Shown: one piece after another, positions 30,939-39,467 of the stretch | Numbering within the stretch: position 1 is the stretch's first letter | Layout: each line of letters begins with the position of its first letter | NCBI GenBank assembly: GCA_002293625.1 | Contig: DBDP01000062.1 | Coordinates: 25,376-69,611 of the forward strand | Length of the DNA stretch: 44,236 nt | DNA from: Clostridiales bacterium UBA929 | Lineage (GTDB): Bacteria; Bacillota; Clostridia; Oscillospirales; UBA929 | Direction: 5' to 3' | Position numbers and translations under genes: made by a program | The notes under the pieces: model-generated | What the model was told of the DNA's origin: nothing | Databases searched by the model: none | Seen by the model: only the letters and a program-made list of their open reading frames with translations

Positions 30939-31280
30939 TCAGATACGGATTTTAACTTTGGCGCTCTTGCCGACGCGGTCACGCAGATAGTAGAGCTTCG
31001 CGCGGCGGACACGCCCGTGGCGCATAACCTCTACGCGGGCGATGTTCGGCGCGTGAACGGGGAAAACCTTCTCAACCCCGATGCCGTAGGAGACGCGGCG
31101 GACGGTAAACGTCTCGCTGATGCCGCCGTGCTTTTTCGCGATAACCAGTCCTTCAAAGACCTGCACACGTTCGCGCGTACCTTCTTTGATACGGACGTGA
31201 ACGCGCACCATGTCGCCGATTTCAACGACGGGCGGGTCCGCTTTGAGCTGACTGTCTGTCAGTGCCTTGAGATAATCCAT
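30939..31280 (-). CDS. rplS: 50S ribosomal protein L19
   Basis: 113 residues, standard length. 'VEIGDMVRVHVRIKEGTRERVQVFEGLVIAKKHGG', 'FTVRRVSYGIGVEKVFPVHAP' and the C-terminal 'RRAKLYYLRDRVGKSAKVK' are diagnostic. It lies at the 30S-50S interface. The start is ATG 31280 with GAAGGG upstream. It is driven by a near-consensus promoter with a leader of about 80 bases that can fold. Confidence 0.97.
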   Translation of the reverse strand: MDYLKALTDSQLKADPPVVEIGDMVRVHVRIKEGTRERVQVFEGLVIAKKHGGISETFTVRRVSYGIGVEKVFPVHAPNIARVEVMRHGRVRRAKLYYLRDRVGKSAKVKIRI

Positions 31281-31366
31281 AAAAACCCTTCTTTCTCGCG
31301 CTTTCGTGAGAAGATTCTCAGAGGAAAGCCGGTCTGCGGACGCTGTAGGCAACCGCACTAACGGAA
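31281..31366 (-). promoter_or_regulatory. Structured leader of rplS, possible autoregulatory element
   Basis: In the leader (minus strand) the word GAGAA occurs at 31315-31319 and at 31293-31297, and TTCTC at 31308-31312 between them. TTCTC can pair with either copy. The downstream pairing makes a hairpin with inner CG-AAAG-CG that ends close to the GAAGGG ribosome site. A TGCGG/CCGCA stem lies further 5'. This is the layout expected of an L19 translational feedback element, but I cannot match it to a known leader family. Confidence 0.4.
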
Positions 31367-31395
31367 ATAATACCATAAAAAGTACGTTCTGTCAA
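31367..31395 (-). promoter_or_regulatory. Near-consensus sigma-A promoter of rplS
   Basis: Minus strand TTGACA (31390-31395), 17-base spacer, TATTAT (31367-31372). It lies about 87 bases upstream of the rplS ATG. Confidence 0.88.
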
Positions 31396-31404
31396 GAAAA
31401 AAAT

Positions 31405-32376
31405 CTATTTCGCGCTCTCGTCTTTGTATATCTGCGTGATGATTTCCTCCAGCGGCAGCTCTTTCACGGAAATGTCCGAGAAGTCCAGTCCCTCGATAAA
31501 ATCCCGGATCGGCGTTTGCGAGACATCCACCTCCAGCGTGATCTCCCTCGGCGACTTTTGGGAAACGACCTTTGTGTGTTCCCCCAGAATCCCAAAGTCC
31601 GGATTCTCCAGCGTAAGCTCAACGATTTTCTTCTCGCCGAGGCTTTGCTGTAGCTTTTGCAGCGTATCGTCAAACACCTTTTTACCTTTGTTGATGATGA
31701 TGATATGTTCGGCGAGTTTTTTCACGTCCTCAAGGTCATGAGTGGTGAGGATGAACGTAACGCCCTTCCTGTTCATTTCCCGTATGAAGTCGCGTATTGA
31801 AGCCTTCGCGATGACGTCAAGACCGATCGTCGGCTCGTCTAGGAATACGATTTTCGGGGCGTGAAGCATCGACATGATAAACTCGCATTTCATCCGTTCG
31901 CCGAGCGAGAGAACGCGCGTCGGCTTCTTCATGATGTCTCCCGTTTGGAACAACTCCGTCAGTTCGGATAGCCTTTTGTCGTAGTCGGTTTTCGGGATTC
32001 CGTAAATCGCGCGGTTCATATGAAAGCTGTCAACCGGCGGAATATCCCATATGAGCTGGGAACGCTGCCCGAAGACCGCGCCGATCTCGCTAACGTATTT
32101 CTTCCTGTCCGCGGAAGGTGTATACCCAAGCACCTTTATATCGCCCGAGGTTGGAAACAGCGCCCCACAGAGCATCTTGATGGTGGTGGATTTTCCCGCG
32201 CCGTTTGGGCCAAGGATTCCGCAAACACTCCCTTCCTCAACGCTGAAAGTAACGCCGTCAACCGCCCTCACGGTTTCCTTTTCACGCTTAAAAAGGTTTT
32301 TGAAAGTCTCCCCCGCCCCGCTCCCGCGCTTGTATGTCACATAGGTTTTTGTCAGGTCTTTAACGCCTATAATCAT
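31405..32376 (-). CDS. ABC-2 transporter ATP-binding protein
   Basis: 323 residues. Walker A 'GPNGAGKSTT', Q-loop region 'GAVFGQRSQLIWDIPP', signature 'LSLGERMKCE', Walker B 'KIVFLDEPTIGLD' and switch His in 'ILTTHDLEDV'. 'FGQRSQL' and a C-terminal extension of about 80 residues are typical of ATPases that work with two DUF990-type ABC-2 permeases. Preceded by both permease genes, 3 bases apart from the nearer one, so the transporter is complete. Confidence 0.93.
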   Translation of the reverse strand: MIIGVKDLTKTYVTYKRGSGAGETFKNLFKREKETVRAVDGVTFSVEEGSVCGILGPNGAGKSTTIKMLCGALFPTSGDIKVLGYTPSADRKKYVSEIGAVFGQRSQLIWDIPPVDSFHMNRAIYGIPKTDYDKRLSELTELFQTGDIMKKPTRVLSLGERMKCEFIMSMLHAPKIVFLDEPTIGLDVIAKASIRDFIREMNRKGVTFILTTHDLEDVKKLAEHIIIINKGKKVFDDTLQKLQQSLGEKKIVELTLENPDFGILGEHTKVVSQKSPREITLEVDVSQTPIRDFIEGLDFSDISVKELPLEEIITQIYKDESAK

Positions 32377-32379
32377 GCC

Positions 32380-33162
32380 TTACCCTCCGACTCCTTCATA
32401 ACGCCGTATCATATGCCTGTAAAGCCAAATCCCAAACAGCAAGAAAACTCCGCATGGCAGAATAGCCGCGTACGCCGTCCAGCTCACGTTTCCGAGCAGC
32501 GCGGAGGCGGGGAAAAACCCGATCACGCTCACCGGGATAATGAACGAAGCGATCCCCCTGATTGCTTTGGGGAAAATGCCTGCGGGGTACTTTCCAAAGG
32601 TTTTAACGCTGTCATAAATTTCCGGGATGCGGGAGTTCCCCACCCACTTGAACGAAGTGGCCGCCATGATCATGCTGAACCCCGCCATCACGCAGAATCC
32701 GGCGGCGAAGAACAATAGGAAACGCAGCACTCCGAGCAACGTTACCGCTCCCACATGGGCAAGCGAAACGCCGAACATCACACCGCCGCCGATGACGATT
32801 CCCGCGAACTCCGGCTCAAAGCTCGTTGTGATGAGGAAGGTTAACGCGCTGAGGGGTTTTAAGAGAACCACCTCAAAACTCCCCTCGCGCACATGCTGCA
32901 TCGTCGTCCACAGTACCTCGTTGAAGACAATTCCCGACAGTCCTTGCGAGAGGGTAAAAATAGACTGTATCAGCAGTATCTCATAAAAACTCCAGCCCGG
33001 AAAGCTCGCTCCGGAGCGATAGATCAAAATTGTCACAAGCGGAAACGCGAGATTGAAACCCAGCGTGATAAAGAATGACAGCAGAAAGTTCAAACGGTAA
33101 GACGCCGCGCGAAGCATCGCCGTCCTTACGCAGACTTTATAAATACGAAAGAATTTAATCAT
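32380..33162 (-). CDS. ABC-2 transporter permease (DUF990/ABC2_membrane_6 type), second
   Basis: 260 residues with about six membrane segments; N-terminal 'KFFRIYKVCVRTAMLRAASYRLNFLLSFF' and 'SFEVVLLKPLSALTFLI' match this permease family ('...LLRPL/KPLS...' segment). The frame opens at 33483 but overlaps the first permease; ATG 33162 gives the family N-terminus. Forms a heterodimer with the upstream permease. Confidence 0.88.
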   Translation of the reverse strand: MIKFFRIYKVCVRTAMLRAASYRLNFLLSFFITLGFNLAFPLVTILIYRSGASFPGWSFYEILLIQSIFTLSQGLSGIVFNEVLWTTMQHVREGSFEVVLLKPLSALTFLITTSFEPEFAGIVIGGGVMFGVSLAHVGAVTLLGVLRFLLFFAAGFCVMAGFSMIMAATSFKWVGNSRIPEIYDSVKTFGKYPAGIFPKAIRGIASFIIPVSVIGFFPASALLGNVSWTAYAAILPCGVFLLFGIWLYRHMIRRYEGVGG

Positions 33163-33179
33163 CACCAACCAACTTTCCC

Positions 33180-34010
33180 CTACGCGCCAACCGCCGTAAA
33201 CCGTCTCATGGCTCTTCGGTACAGCACCTCCGAGAGCAGAAACACCACGACTACCGCGACCGCTTGAATCCCGACAATCGCGGGAAGCGAAAATTCTCTG
33301 CCCGCGAGCGAGTATCTCCCGAGGAAAACCATCGCCGGAACATAAGAGGTATACTGGAACGGCAGGAAAAACTGTACGCTTTGAAACGCCGCCGGGAAGA
33401 GTGCCAGCGGGATCAGCGCGCCGGAGAAGATGCTGCTGATTAAGTTGTACACCATTCGTATTCCTTCCGCCCGTACGAGCCAAAAGGACGCCAGCCCAAG
33501 GCAGTAGTTGACATAGAAATTCATGAAAAACGCCAGCACAACCGAAAGAACGAGCCAGCCAAAATGCGCCGGACGCATATCAATGCCGAACAAGAGGGAG
33601 AAGATCAAAACGCAGGGAACGAACTCCACGGCTATCCCCAACACACGGTGACCAAACTTTTGCGACAGCGCAAAAAAGCGGTGGTTGAGCGGGCGGAGAG
33701 CGAACGTAAGGAATTTCCCCGTGCGGATCAGCATTGACAGGTTCCAGTCGGCGAAATCCATCACGACATACCCGATCAGCGCCGTCGCGCCGAAGTAACG
33801 TATCATTTCAAAAAGCTCCATGCCGCCGAGTGCGTTTGTCCCGGAGCCGTAAACCGCGTTCCATATGTAGTACTGCACGATGAAATACACCGGCCCGACA
33901 AATATAGAAACCATGGAATGGGTGCGGAACGCCCCCCACTCCTTAAACGTGACCCACGCCACCGCCCCGCAGACGCTCAGCTTTTGCCGTATCAAGCGTA
34001 TCGCGTTCAT
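33180..34010 (-). CDS. ABC-2 transporter permease (DUF990 type), first
   Basis: 276 residues with about six membrane segments. 'VAWVTFKEWGAFRTHSMVSIFVGPVYFIVQY' and 'LIRTGKFLTFALRPLNHRFFALSQKFG' are the N-terminal and amphipathic segments of the family. The direction of transport is expected to be export. It follows the second hydrolase gene by 3 bases and precedes the second permease by 17, so the hydrolases and transporter are one transcription unit. Confidence 0.88.
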   Translation of the reverse strand: MNAIRLIRQKLSVCGAVAWVTFKEWGAFRTHSMVSIFVGPVYFIVQYYIWNAVYGSGTNALGGMELFEMIRYFGATALIGYVVMDFADWNLSMLIRTGKFLTFALRPLNHRFFALSQKFGHRVLGIAVEFVPCVLIFSLLFGIDMRPAHFGWLVLSVVLAFFMNFYVNYCLGLASFWLVRAEGIRMVYNLISSIFSGALIPLALFPAAFQSVQFFLPFQYTSYVPAMVFLGRYSLAGREFSLPAIVGIQAVAVVVVFLLSEVLYRRAMRRFTAVGA

Positions 34011-34013
34011 CGG

Positions 34014-35171
34014 TTACAGCAACCCCGACCAGATGACGTACTTCGTGTTGTGGATGGGGATTAAGTTGAACTGACCGCTGTAATACGGCATGAAAACGTT
34101 CGCGACAAAGTCCTCCTTCGGGTCGATATACAGCCAGCAGACACCCGCGCCCTCATGCCCGAAGGTGCCCTCCGTCATGTGGTTAAACGGTTTGTTCGTC
34201 ATGACCTCAAAGCCGAGGCCGCAGTAATGCACTTCGTCCGCTCCCCAGCAGTAATTGCGGAGGTTGTCATGCTTGAGGTGCGACCAAGACATATTCTCCA
34301 CCGATTTCCGGCCGACAATCCGAACGCCGTCCAGGGAACCGTTGTTCAAAAGCATCCGCCCAAATTTGTTGATGTCGGCTAAAGTGGATGAGATGCCCCA
34401 ACCGCCCTGCGGCAGAAGCGACCACGGTCCGCTTTTACGCTCCGCCGCAGGCGTAGGGACTTCATGCTCATTCGTTACGCAGACGCGCCCGAAAACCTCG
34501 TCCGGCAGATCATAAAAGGTTTCGTTCATCCCCAGCGGGTTTAGGATGTTCTCTTTGACAAACTCGCCGAGCTGCTTACCGCTGATTCGCTGGATGATTT
34601 CACCTAAAATGCAAAAGCAGTGCGAAGAGTAGATCCATTCCTCGTTCGGCTTGCGGCGCGGCTGCTGGGTCAGCAGCGCCTTGATCCAGTTTCCGTCAAA
34701 CTCATCGAGGTATTTCGACCAGTCCGTTTCGTAAGCATCGGGAAAAGCGCCCCAATCCGGCAGCAGACCGGAGGTGTGCGTCAGGAGGTTATACACCGTG
34801 ATACCCTTATGGAGCGGGGTGTCAAACTCCGGCAAATGCCGCGCCACGGTGTCGTTTATGTTGATATATCCCCGTTCCGCGAGCATAAAGAGCGCCGTCG
34901 CCGTGAACATCTTCGTTATGGATGCGATCCTTCGGATACTGTCGGGCAGCAAGGGTTTTTCCGGCGAGCGGTAATCGAGGGAACCGACCGCGTTGCGGGC
35001 GAATGTCTTCCCATGCCGCGTAAGGCAGTAAGAGCCTCCCTGCACGATTTTGTCTTCGATCATGCGCCTGATAAAATCGTTCAGGCGGTCTATGTAAAGG
35101 CTTTCGTAGCCCGCCTCCTCCGGTGTATAGGGAACTTCTCCTTTTGTGATTTGTGTGTTGAATGACGACAT
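34014..35171 (-). CDS. Serine hydrolase, class C beta-lactamase fold, copy 2
   Basis: 385 residues. SxxK in 'RIASITKMFTA' (Ser is the nucleophile), a second-motif Tyr in 'WIYSSHCFCILGEII' (YSS for the usual YxN), and 'HEGAG' in place of the third KTG/HxG motif. The family includes esterases, D-amino-acid amidases and penicillin-binding-like proteins. No signal peptide or membrane segment is visible, so it is probably cytoplasmic. It shares 'TPEEAGY' at the N-terminus, the order of all motifs and the terminal 'NT...IWSG' with the upstream copy. Substrate unknown. Confidence 0.88.
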   Translation of the reverse strand: MSSFNTQITKGEVPYTPEEAGYESLYIDRLNDFIRRMIEDKIVQGGSYCLTRHGKTFARNAVGSLDYRSPEKPLLPDSIRRIASITKMFTATALFMLAERGYININDTVARHLPEFDTPLHKGITVYNLLTHTSGLLPDWGAFPDAYETDWSKYLDEFDGNWIKALLTQQPRRKPNEEWIYSSHCFCILGEIIQRISGKQLGEFVKENILNPLGMNETFYDLPDEVFGRVCVTNEHEVPTPAAERKSGPWSLLPQGGWGISSTLADINKFGRMLLNNGSLDGVRIVGRKSVENMSWSHLKHDNLRNYCWGADEVHYCGLGFEVMTNKPFNHMTEGTFGHEGAGVCWLYIDPKEDFVANVFMPYYSGQFNLIPIHNTKYVIWSGLL

Positions 35172-35183
35172 TGAATCATCTCC

Positions 35184-36398
35184 TTAAATAATCCCCGACC
35201 AAATGATAATCTGTGTATTGTAGATCGCTTCGGGACACCAACCGCTGTCCGGCGGGTTATCGAACGGCACAAAAATCGCCGCCGTAAACTCTTCCACAGG
35301 ATCCATCAGGAGCGCAGAGAAGTCCGCGCCCTCATGAAAGAAGCTGCCCTTTGAATAAACGTATTCGGCGTCTTTTTTCATATCGAACCCGATGCCGAAC
35401 GCGCGGTCGGGATCGTTTACATTCCAAGCGTAATTCGGTATGTTTCGTAAAGTGTACGACGTGGCGCGTTCCAGGATCTTTCGCCCGACGATACGAACGC
35501 CGTCCAGCCGCCCTTTATACAGGCACATGTTTCCGAAGCGAACCATGTCAGCAATTGTGGAGGTAACCCCGCCGCCGGTATCGGGAATCTGGTTCCACAG
35601 ATTATCCGCCTTACCTTCATCCATACCGCCGTATATAAGACGACTAAAATATTCCCTGTGTCTCTCACTTTTGACAATATGCCGCTTCGCGAGTTCGGGA
35701 GTCAAACCCAAAGCCGTATCGTTCAGTCCGAGCGGGATAAAGATTTCATCCTTCATATATTCGCTCGCCGGTTTTCCGCTGACTTTCGCGATGATTTCCC
35801 CGAGAACCGTGAATCCGAAGGTGCAATATTGCCACTCCACACCCGGTTCCCGTCGCACCCCGCCTTCCAATGCCGCCTCTAGCCAGTTGAACTCTCCGGC
35901 GGTCTTTGAGTCAAGCGAGGCGTATGTTTGTATGTACTCGTCGACAAGTTGATAGTAGTCTTTTCGTTCTTTCATGTCGGGGTAGCCGTCGTTTTTGTCG
36001 GGCATCATGCCGGAGGTATGGGTCAGAAGGTGGAACACGGTAATCTTCCAAAACGGATCCTTCTTAAATTCCGGCAGAATCGTCTGCACCTGCGTATCGA
36101 GCCGGAAATGCCCGTCCTCAATCAGCTTGAGAATCGCGACGGTGGTGAACAGCTTCGTCACCGACGCGATACGGTTCGTCGTGTCCGGCAGAAAGGGTTT
36201 CGTGGGGTTGTCGAACTCTAGCCGCCCCATCGCGTTATGCGCAAAAATCTTGCCCCTGCGCGACAGGCAGTAGGAAGCGCACTGGAGACTGCCGCTCTCG
36301 ATCAGCTTCCAAAGGTGCCGGTGGAGCGCGTCAAGCCGCGAAACGTCGTACCCCGCTTCCTCCGGGGTGAAGTCGGTTCTGCCTCGGATGATTTCCAT
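35184..36398 (-). CDS. Serine hydrolase, class C beta-lactamase fold, copy 1
   Basis: 404 residues, paralogous to the next gene: 'TPEEAGYDVSRLDALHRHL', nucleophile Ser in 'RIASVTKLFTT', 'WQYCTFGFTVLGEII' (YCT second motif), 'HEGADFSALL' and the terminal 'NTQIIIWSGII'. It has no signal peptide. ATG 36398 is used because GGGAGG lies 8 bases upstream; the frame is open to 36485. A TATACT -10-like word lies at 36433-36438 upstream. First gene of the cluster of two hydrolases and an ABC-2 transporter. Confidence 0.88.
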   Translation of the reverse strand: MEIIRGRTDFTPEEAGYDVSRLDALHRHLWKLIESGSLQCASYCLSRRGKIFAHNAMGRLEFDNPTKPFLPDTTNRIASVTKLFTTVAILKLIEDGHFRLDTQVQTILPEFKKDPFWKITVFHLLTHTSGMMPDKNDGYPDMKERKDYYQLVDEYIQTYASLDSKTAGEFNWLEAALEGGVRREPGVEWQYCTFGFTVLGEIIAKVSGKPASEYMKDEIFIPLGLNDTALGLTPELAKRHIVKSERHREYFSRLIYGGMDEGKADNLWNQIPDTGGGVTSTIADMVRFGNMCLYKGRLDGVRIVGRKILERATSYTLRNIPNYAWNVNDPDRAFGIGFDMKKDAEYVYSKGSFFHEGADFSALLMDPVEEFTAAIFVPFDNPPDSGWCPEAIYNTQIIIWSGII

Positions 36399-36432
36399 TG
36401 CAAGATCCTCCCGTTCATTGTGTTGATGGAAC

Positions 36433-36438
36433 AGTATA
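36433..36438 (-). promoter_or_regulatory. Candidate -10 element of the hydrolase-ABC operon
   Basis: Minus strand TATACT, 35 bases before the first hydrolase ATG. There is no good -35 hexamer at 16-18 bases (TTGTTG occurs at 14), so the promoter is uncertain or activator dependent. Confidence 0.35.
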
Positions 36439-36503
36439 CCATGTAAATTGGACAACAATGCGTCATGTTTTAATTTTCTGCGCAAGATTAGGAAGCGTTT
36501 TCT

Positions 36504-36528
36504 GGGACGCGGAAACCGCGCCCCTACA
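36504..36528. repeat. Palindromic repeat between recN and the hydrolase operon
   Basis: GGGACGCGG-AAA-CCGCGCCCC with the flank TACA. It lies 30 bases beyond the recN stop on the minus strand and may form its 3' end. Confidence 0.65.
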
Positions 36529-36559
36529 ATATATCAGAAAAATCTCCCAAAATCAACAA

Positions 36560-38191
36560 CTATCGGTTGTTTTTATACAATTTTGCCTGCGTGAGCAGTT
36601 CCTCCGCCGTTTTCCTCGCGTTGTCCGTGACCGGTATACCGGCCATCAAACGCGCCAGCTCTTCCACACGCTCACCGTGATTGAGTTTTTGGACGCGGGT
36701 AACGGTACGCTCCCCCTCCACGGCTTTCTCCACGCGGAAGTGCGTGTCGGCGAACGCCGCGATCTGCGGCAGATGGGTTACGCACAGCACTTGTTTGCGG
36801 CGCGAAACCGCGCAGAGCTTCTCCGCCACCCGCTGCGCAGCCCGCCCCGAGACGCCGCTGTCCACCTCGTCAAACACCATCGTCTGCACAGTGTCACCCT
36901 CGGCCAAAAGGTTTTTCAACGCCAGCATGATCCGTGCCATCTCACCGCCGGAGGCAATCTTCGAAAGCGGCTTAAACGGTTCACCGACGTTTGTCGCGAT
37001 GGAAAACCGAACGCCGTCGCAGCCGGAAGCGTGCGGCTCTTTTTCCTCCATGTCAACGGCGAATTTTACCTTTCCCATATCCAGCTCGGACAGTTCCCGC
37101 GCCATCCGTTCCTCCAAGCGCCGCGCCGCTTCGCGCCGCGCCTCGCTTAACAAATGCGCTTCGGCAAGCAAAGCGCTCTCGGCACGGGCAATCTCACCGT
37201 CCAGCTCCGAAAGCCGCCTGTCGGAGGTTTCGAGCGCTTCCAACTCGCCTTCCCAGCGATCGGCGGCTTTCAATATTTCCTCCAAGCTCATATTGTGCTT
37301 GCGGCGAAGGCGGCTCAACGCGTCCAGCCGCGCTTCGACCTGCTCTAGTTCCTCCTCGGATTCTTCCATCTCCTCATGAAATGCCCTCGCCTCCTCGGCA
37401 CAGTCCCGCAGGGCATATTGCAGTTCTCTCAGACGCTCCGCCGCCTCCGCCAACTCCGGGGCAAGCCGTGCTGCCTGCGTCAGATCGTCCGCCGCAGCTT
37501 CGCAAAGCCCGCAAGCGCCGCTGCTGTCCTCGTCACCGTACAGAGAAAAGTACGCGCCGCTGAGCGCTTCGCGAATCGCCGCCGCGCTCCGCAGCGTTCT
37601 TTTTCGCGCGGTAAGAGCATCATATTCATCGGGAATAGGGTCAAGCTCCCGCACTTCCCGCAGGCGGTATGTAAGCATATCAATCCGCGCGGCTTTTTCA
37701 TCTTCCGCAACGGAAAGCGTTTCTCGCTCGGCACGGAGTTTCTTCCACGAGCCGTACAATTCCGCGTAACGCTCCGCCGATAATCCGGCAAACGCGTCTA
37801 GGTAACCGATGTGCGTTTCCTCACGCAGCAGAGCTTGGCTGTCGTGCTGCCCGTGGATGTTCACAAGCCCGTCGCCCGTTTCCCGCAGAACCGCGAGTGT
37901 CACAGGCTTGCCGTCCATCCGGCAAAGGTTCCGCCCGTCCTCGCGCAGCTCTCGCTGTAATAACAGCTCGTCCCCGTCCGCGGAAGCGAATACGCCGCTC
38001 ACTTCGGCGGCTTCGTGACCTGATCGAATTAAATCGCGAGACGCCCTCTGCCCAAGCACCGCGCTTAGGGCGTCGATGACGATCGACTTACCCGCACCCG
38101 TTTCGCCGGTCAGGATGTTCAGCCGCGCGTCAAACGCGATATCGCTGATGTCGATGACCGCGATGTTTTCAATGTGTAAAAGGGAGAGCAT
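36560..38191 (-). CDS. recN: DNA repair protein RecN
   Basis: 543 residues, SMC-like. Walker A 'LTGETGAGKSIVIDAL' near residue 30, 'VNIHGQHDSQALL', a long coiled coil at about 150-370, and the ABC signature 'IASGGEMARIMLALKNLL' followed by Walker B 'MVFDEVDSGVSG' and 'VTHLPQIAAFAD'. It acts early at double-strand breaks. Last gene of the conserved xseA-to-recN run; ends near a palindromic repeat. Confidence 0.96.
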   Translation of the reverse strand: MLSLLHIENIAVIDISDIAFDARLNILTGETGAGKSIVIDALSAVLGQRASRDLIRSGHEAAEVSGVFASADGDELLLQRELREDGRNLCRMDGKPVTLAVLRETGDGLVNIHGQHDSQALLREETHIGYLDAFAGLSAERYAELYGSWKKLRAERETLSVAEDEKAARIDMLTYRLREVRELDPIPDEYDALTARKRTLRSAAAIREALSGAYFSLYGDEDSSGACGLCEAAADDLTQAARLAPELAEAAERLRELQYALRDCAEEARAFHEEMEESEEELEQVEARLDALSRLRRKHNMSLEEILKAADRWEGELEALETSDRRLSELDGEIARAESALLAEAHLLSEARREAARRLEERMARELSELDMGKVKFAVDMEEKEPHASGCDGVRFSIATNVGEPFKPLSKIASGGEMARIMLALKNLLAEGDTVQTMVFDEVDSGVSGRAAQRVAEKLCAVSRRKQVLCVTHLPQIAAFADTHFRVEKAVEGERTVTRVQKLNHGERVEELARLMAGIPVTDNARKTAEELLTQAKLYKNNR

Positions 38192-38201
38192 ATTTCACCT
38201 C

Positions 38202-38657
38202 TCAATCCGCCAGTATAGCCTTCAGCTGCTCCGCCAGATTCTTCGCTTCGGCGTCGCCGCGCAGGGCGATAAACGCCGTATCGTCTCCGGCCAGCGTTCC
38301 GGCGACGGTGGGGTTCGGTGACGCATCCAGCGCCGAACAGGCGGCTTGCGCCATACCGGGCAGGGTCTTGATAATCACAAGGTTCTGCGCGATGTCGATG
38401 GATGTGACGCTTTCGCGGAAGATTGTCCGCAGCCGTGCCGAGAGAGCGTCGTCGGGAGCCTCACCCGGCAGCGCGTAACGGTATATGCCTTTATCCGAGA
38501 GAACCTTATAAAGCCGCAGTTCGCGAATGTCCCGCGATACTGTCGCCTGCGTGGCTTCCATCCCCTCCGTCCGCAAAAGGCGCAGTAGTTCTTCCTGCGT
38601 CTCCACGTCCCGTTTTCCTACAATTTCCACGATCTTTTCCTGTCGTCTCCGCTTCAT
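38202..38657 (-). CDS. argR: Arginine repressor ArgR
   Basis: 151 residues. N-terminal winged helix ('RQEKIVEIVGKRDVETQEELLRLLRTEGMEATQATVSRDIRELRL' region, 1-70), then the arginine-binding hexamerisation domain with 'GTLAGDDTAFIAL'. It represses arginine synthesis and activates catabolism when bound to arginine. Position before recN is widely conserved in Firmicutes and says nothing about its targets. Confidence 0.95.
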   Translation of the reverse strand: MKRRRQEKIVEIVGKRDVETQEELLRLLRTEGMEATQATVSRDIRELRLYKVLSDKGIYRYALPGEAPDDALSARLRTIFRESVTSIDIAQNLVIIKTLPGMAQAACSALDASPNPTVAGTLAGDDTAFIALRGDAEAKNLAEQLKAILAD

Positions 38658-38669
38658 GAAAAACCCCTC

Positions 38670-39467
38670 CTACAGCCGGTGAATCCGTGCGTTGTCAAAA
38701 AAATGACTGCCTTCCGGCTCCAGACAGCGCAGCGTCATTTCGGATATCCGCAATTCCACCGCTTCCCCTTCGTCTAGACGCGTCGGTTCCTCTCCGTCGG
38801 CAGAGAAAAAAATATGCCTGCGTTCCGCGTGGGAGGGTTTTATTATCAGCGTCCTGTCGGGGGAAAGGACAAACGCGTGGTTCCGTGACGCGTGCGCGCA
38901 AATGGGCGTAACCAGCATACAGGACAGCAGCGGGTCGGCGACCGGCCCGCCCGCCGAAAACGCGTACCCCGTGGACCCTGTCGCGGTCGACACGATTACC
39001 CCGTCTCCAAGGAATGAACCGAGGGTAACGCCGTCCGCCTCGATGTCCACGGACACCGTCTGAACGGCGGCACCCCGCGAAAACACCGCATCATTGACGG
39101 TGAGAACGGAACGCACAACTTCGCTTCCCCGCAGCACCCGCGCTTCCAAGACGGAGCGTTCCGCGACCGGGAACCCGGCAAGCCCACGCAAAACATCGAG
39201 GTTGTCGGGACTTACGCGCGAGAGGAACCCCGTATGCCCCAAACAGACACCCAGCACCGGTACGCCGCACGGCAGCGCCAGTTTCGCGCAGCGCAGAAAG
39301 GTTCCGTCGCCGCCGAGGGACAGTACCGCGTCCGCATCGTCAAACACCTCCGGATTTCCCTCATAATCGGCGCAGGAAATGTTCTCGGAACGGAGAATAT
39401 CACGGATTTTTTTTGTAACGCGAAGATCGGGGTCTTTTTCTTTGTTTGTAAAGAGTACCGCTTTCAT
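38670..39467 (-). CDS. nadK: NAD kinase
   Basis: 265 residues. 'LSLGGDGTFLRCAKLAL' contains the GGDGT motif, 'VNDAVFSRG' the NE/D motif and 'GDGVIVSTATGSTGYAFSAGGPV' the glycine-rich motif. It phosphorylates NAD to NADP. Starts in an ATGA overlap with the tlyA stop. Confidence 0.95.
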   Translation of the reverse strand: MKAVLFTNKEKDPDLRVTKKIRDILRSENISCADYEGNPEVFDDADAVLSLGGDGTFLRCAKLALPCGVPVLGVCLGHTGFLSRVSPDNLDVLRGLAGFPVAERSVLEARVLRGSEVVRSVLTVNDAVFSRGAAVQTVSVDIEADGVTLGSFLGDGVIVSTATGSTGYAFSAGGPVADPLLSCMLVTPICAHASRNHAFVLSPDRTLIIKPSHAERRHIFFSADGEEPTRLDEGEAVELRISEMTLRCLEPEGSHFFDNARIHRL

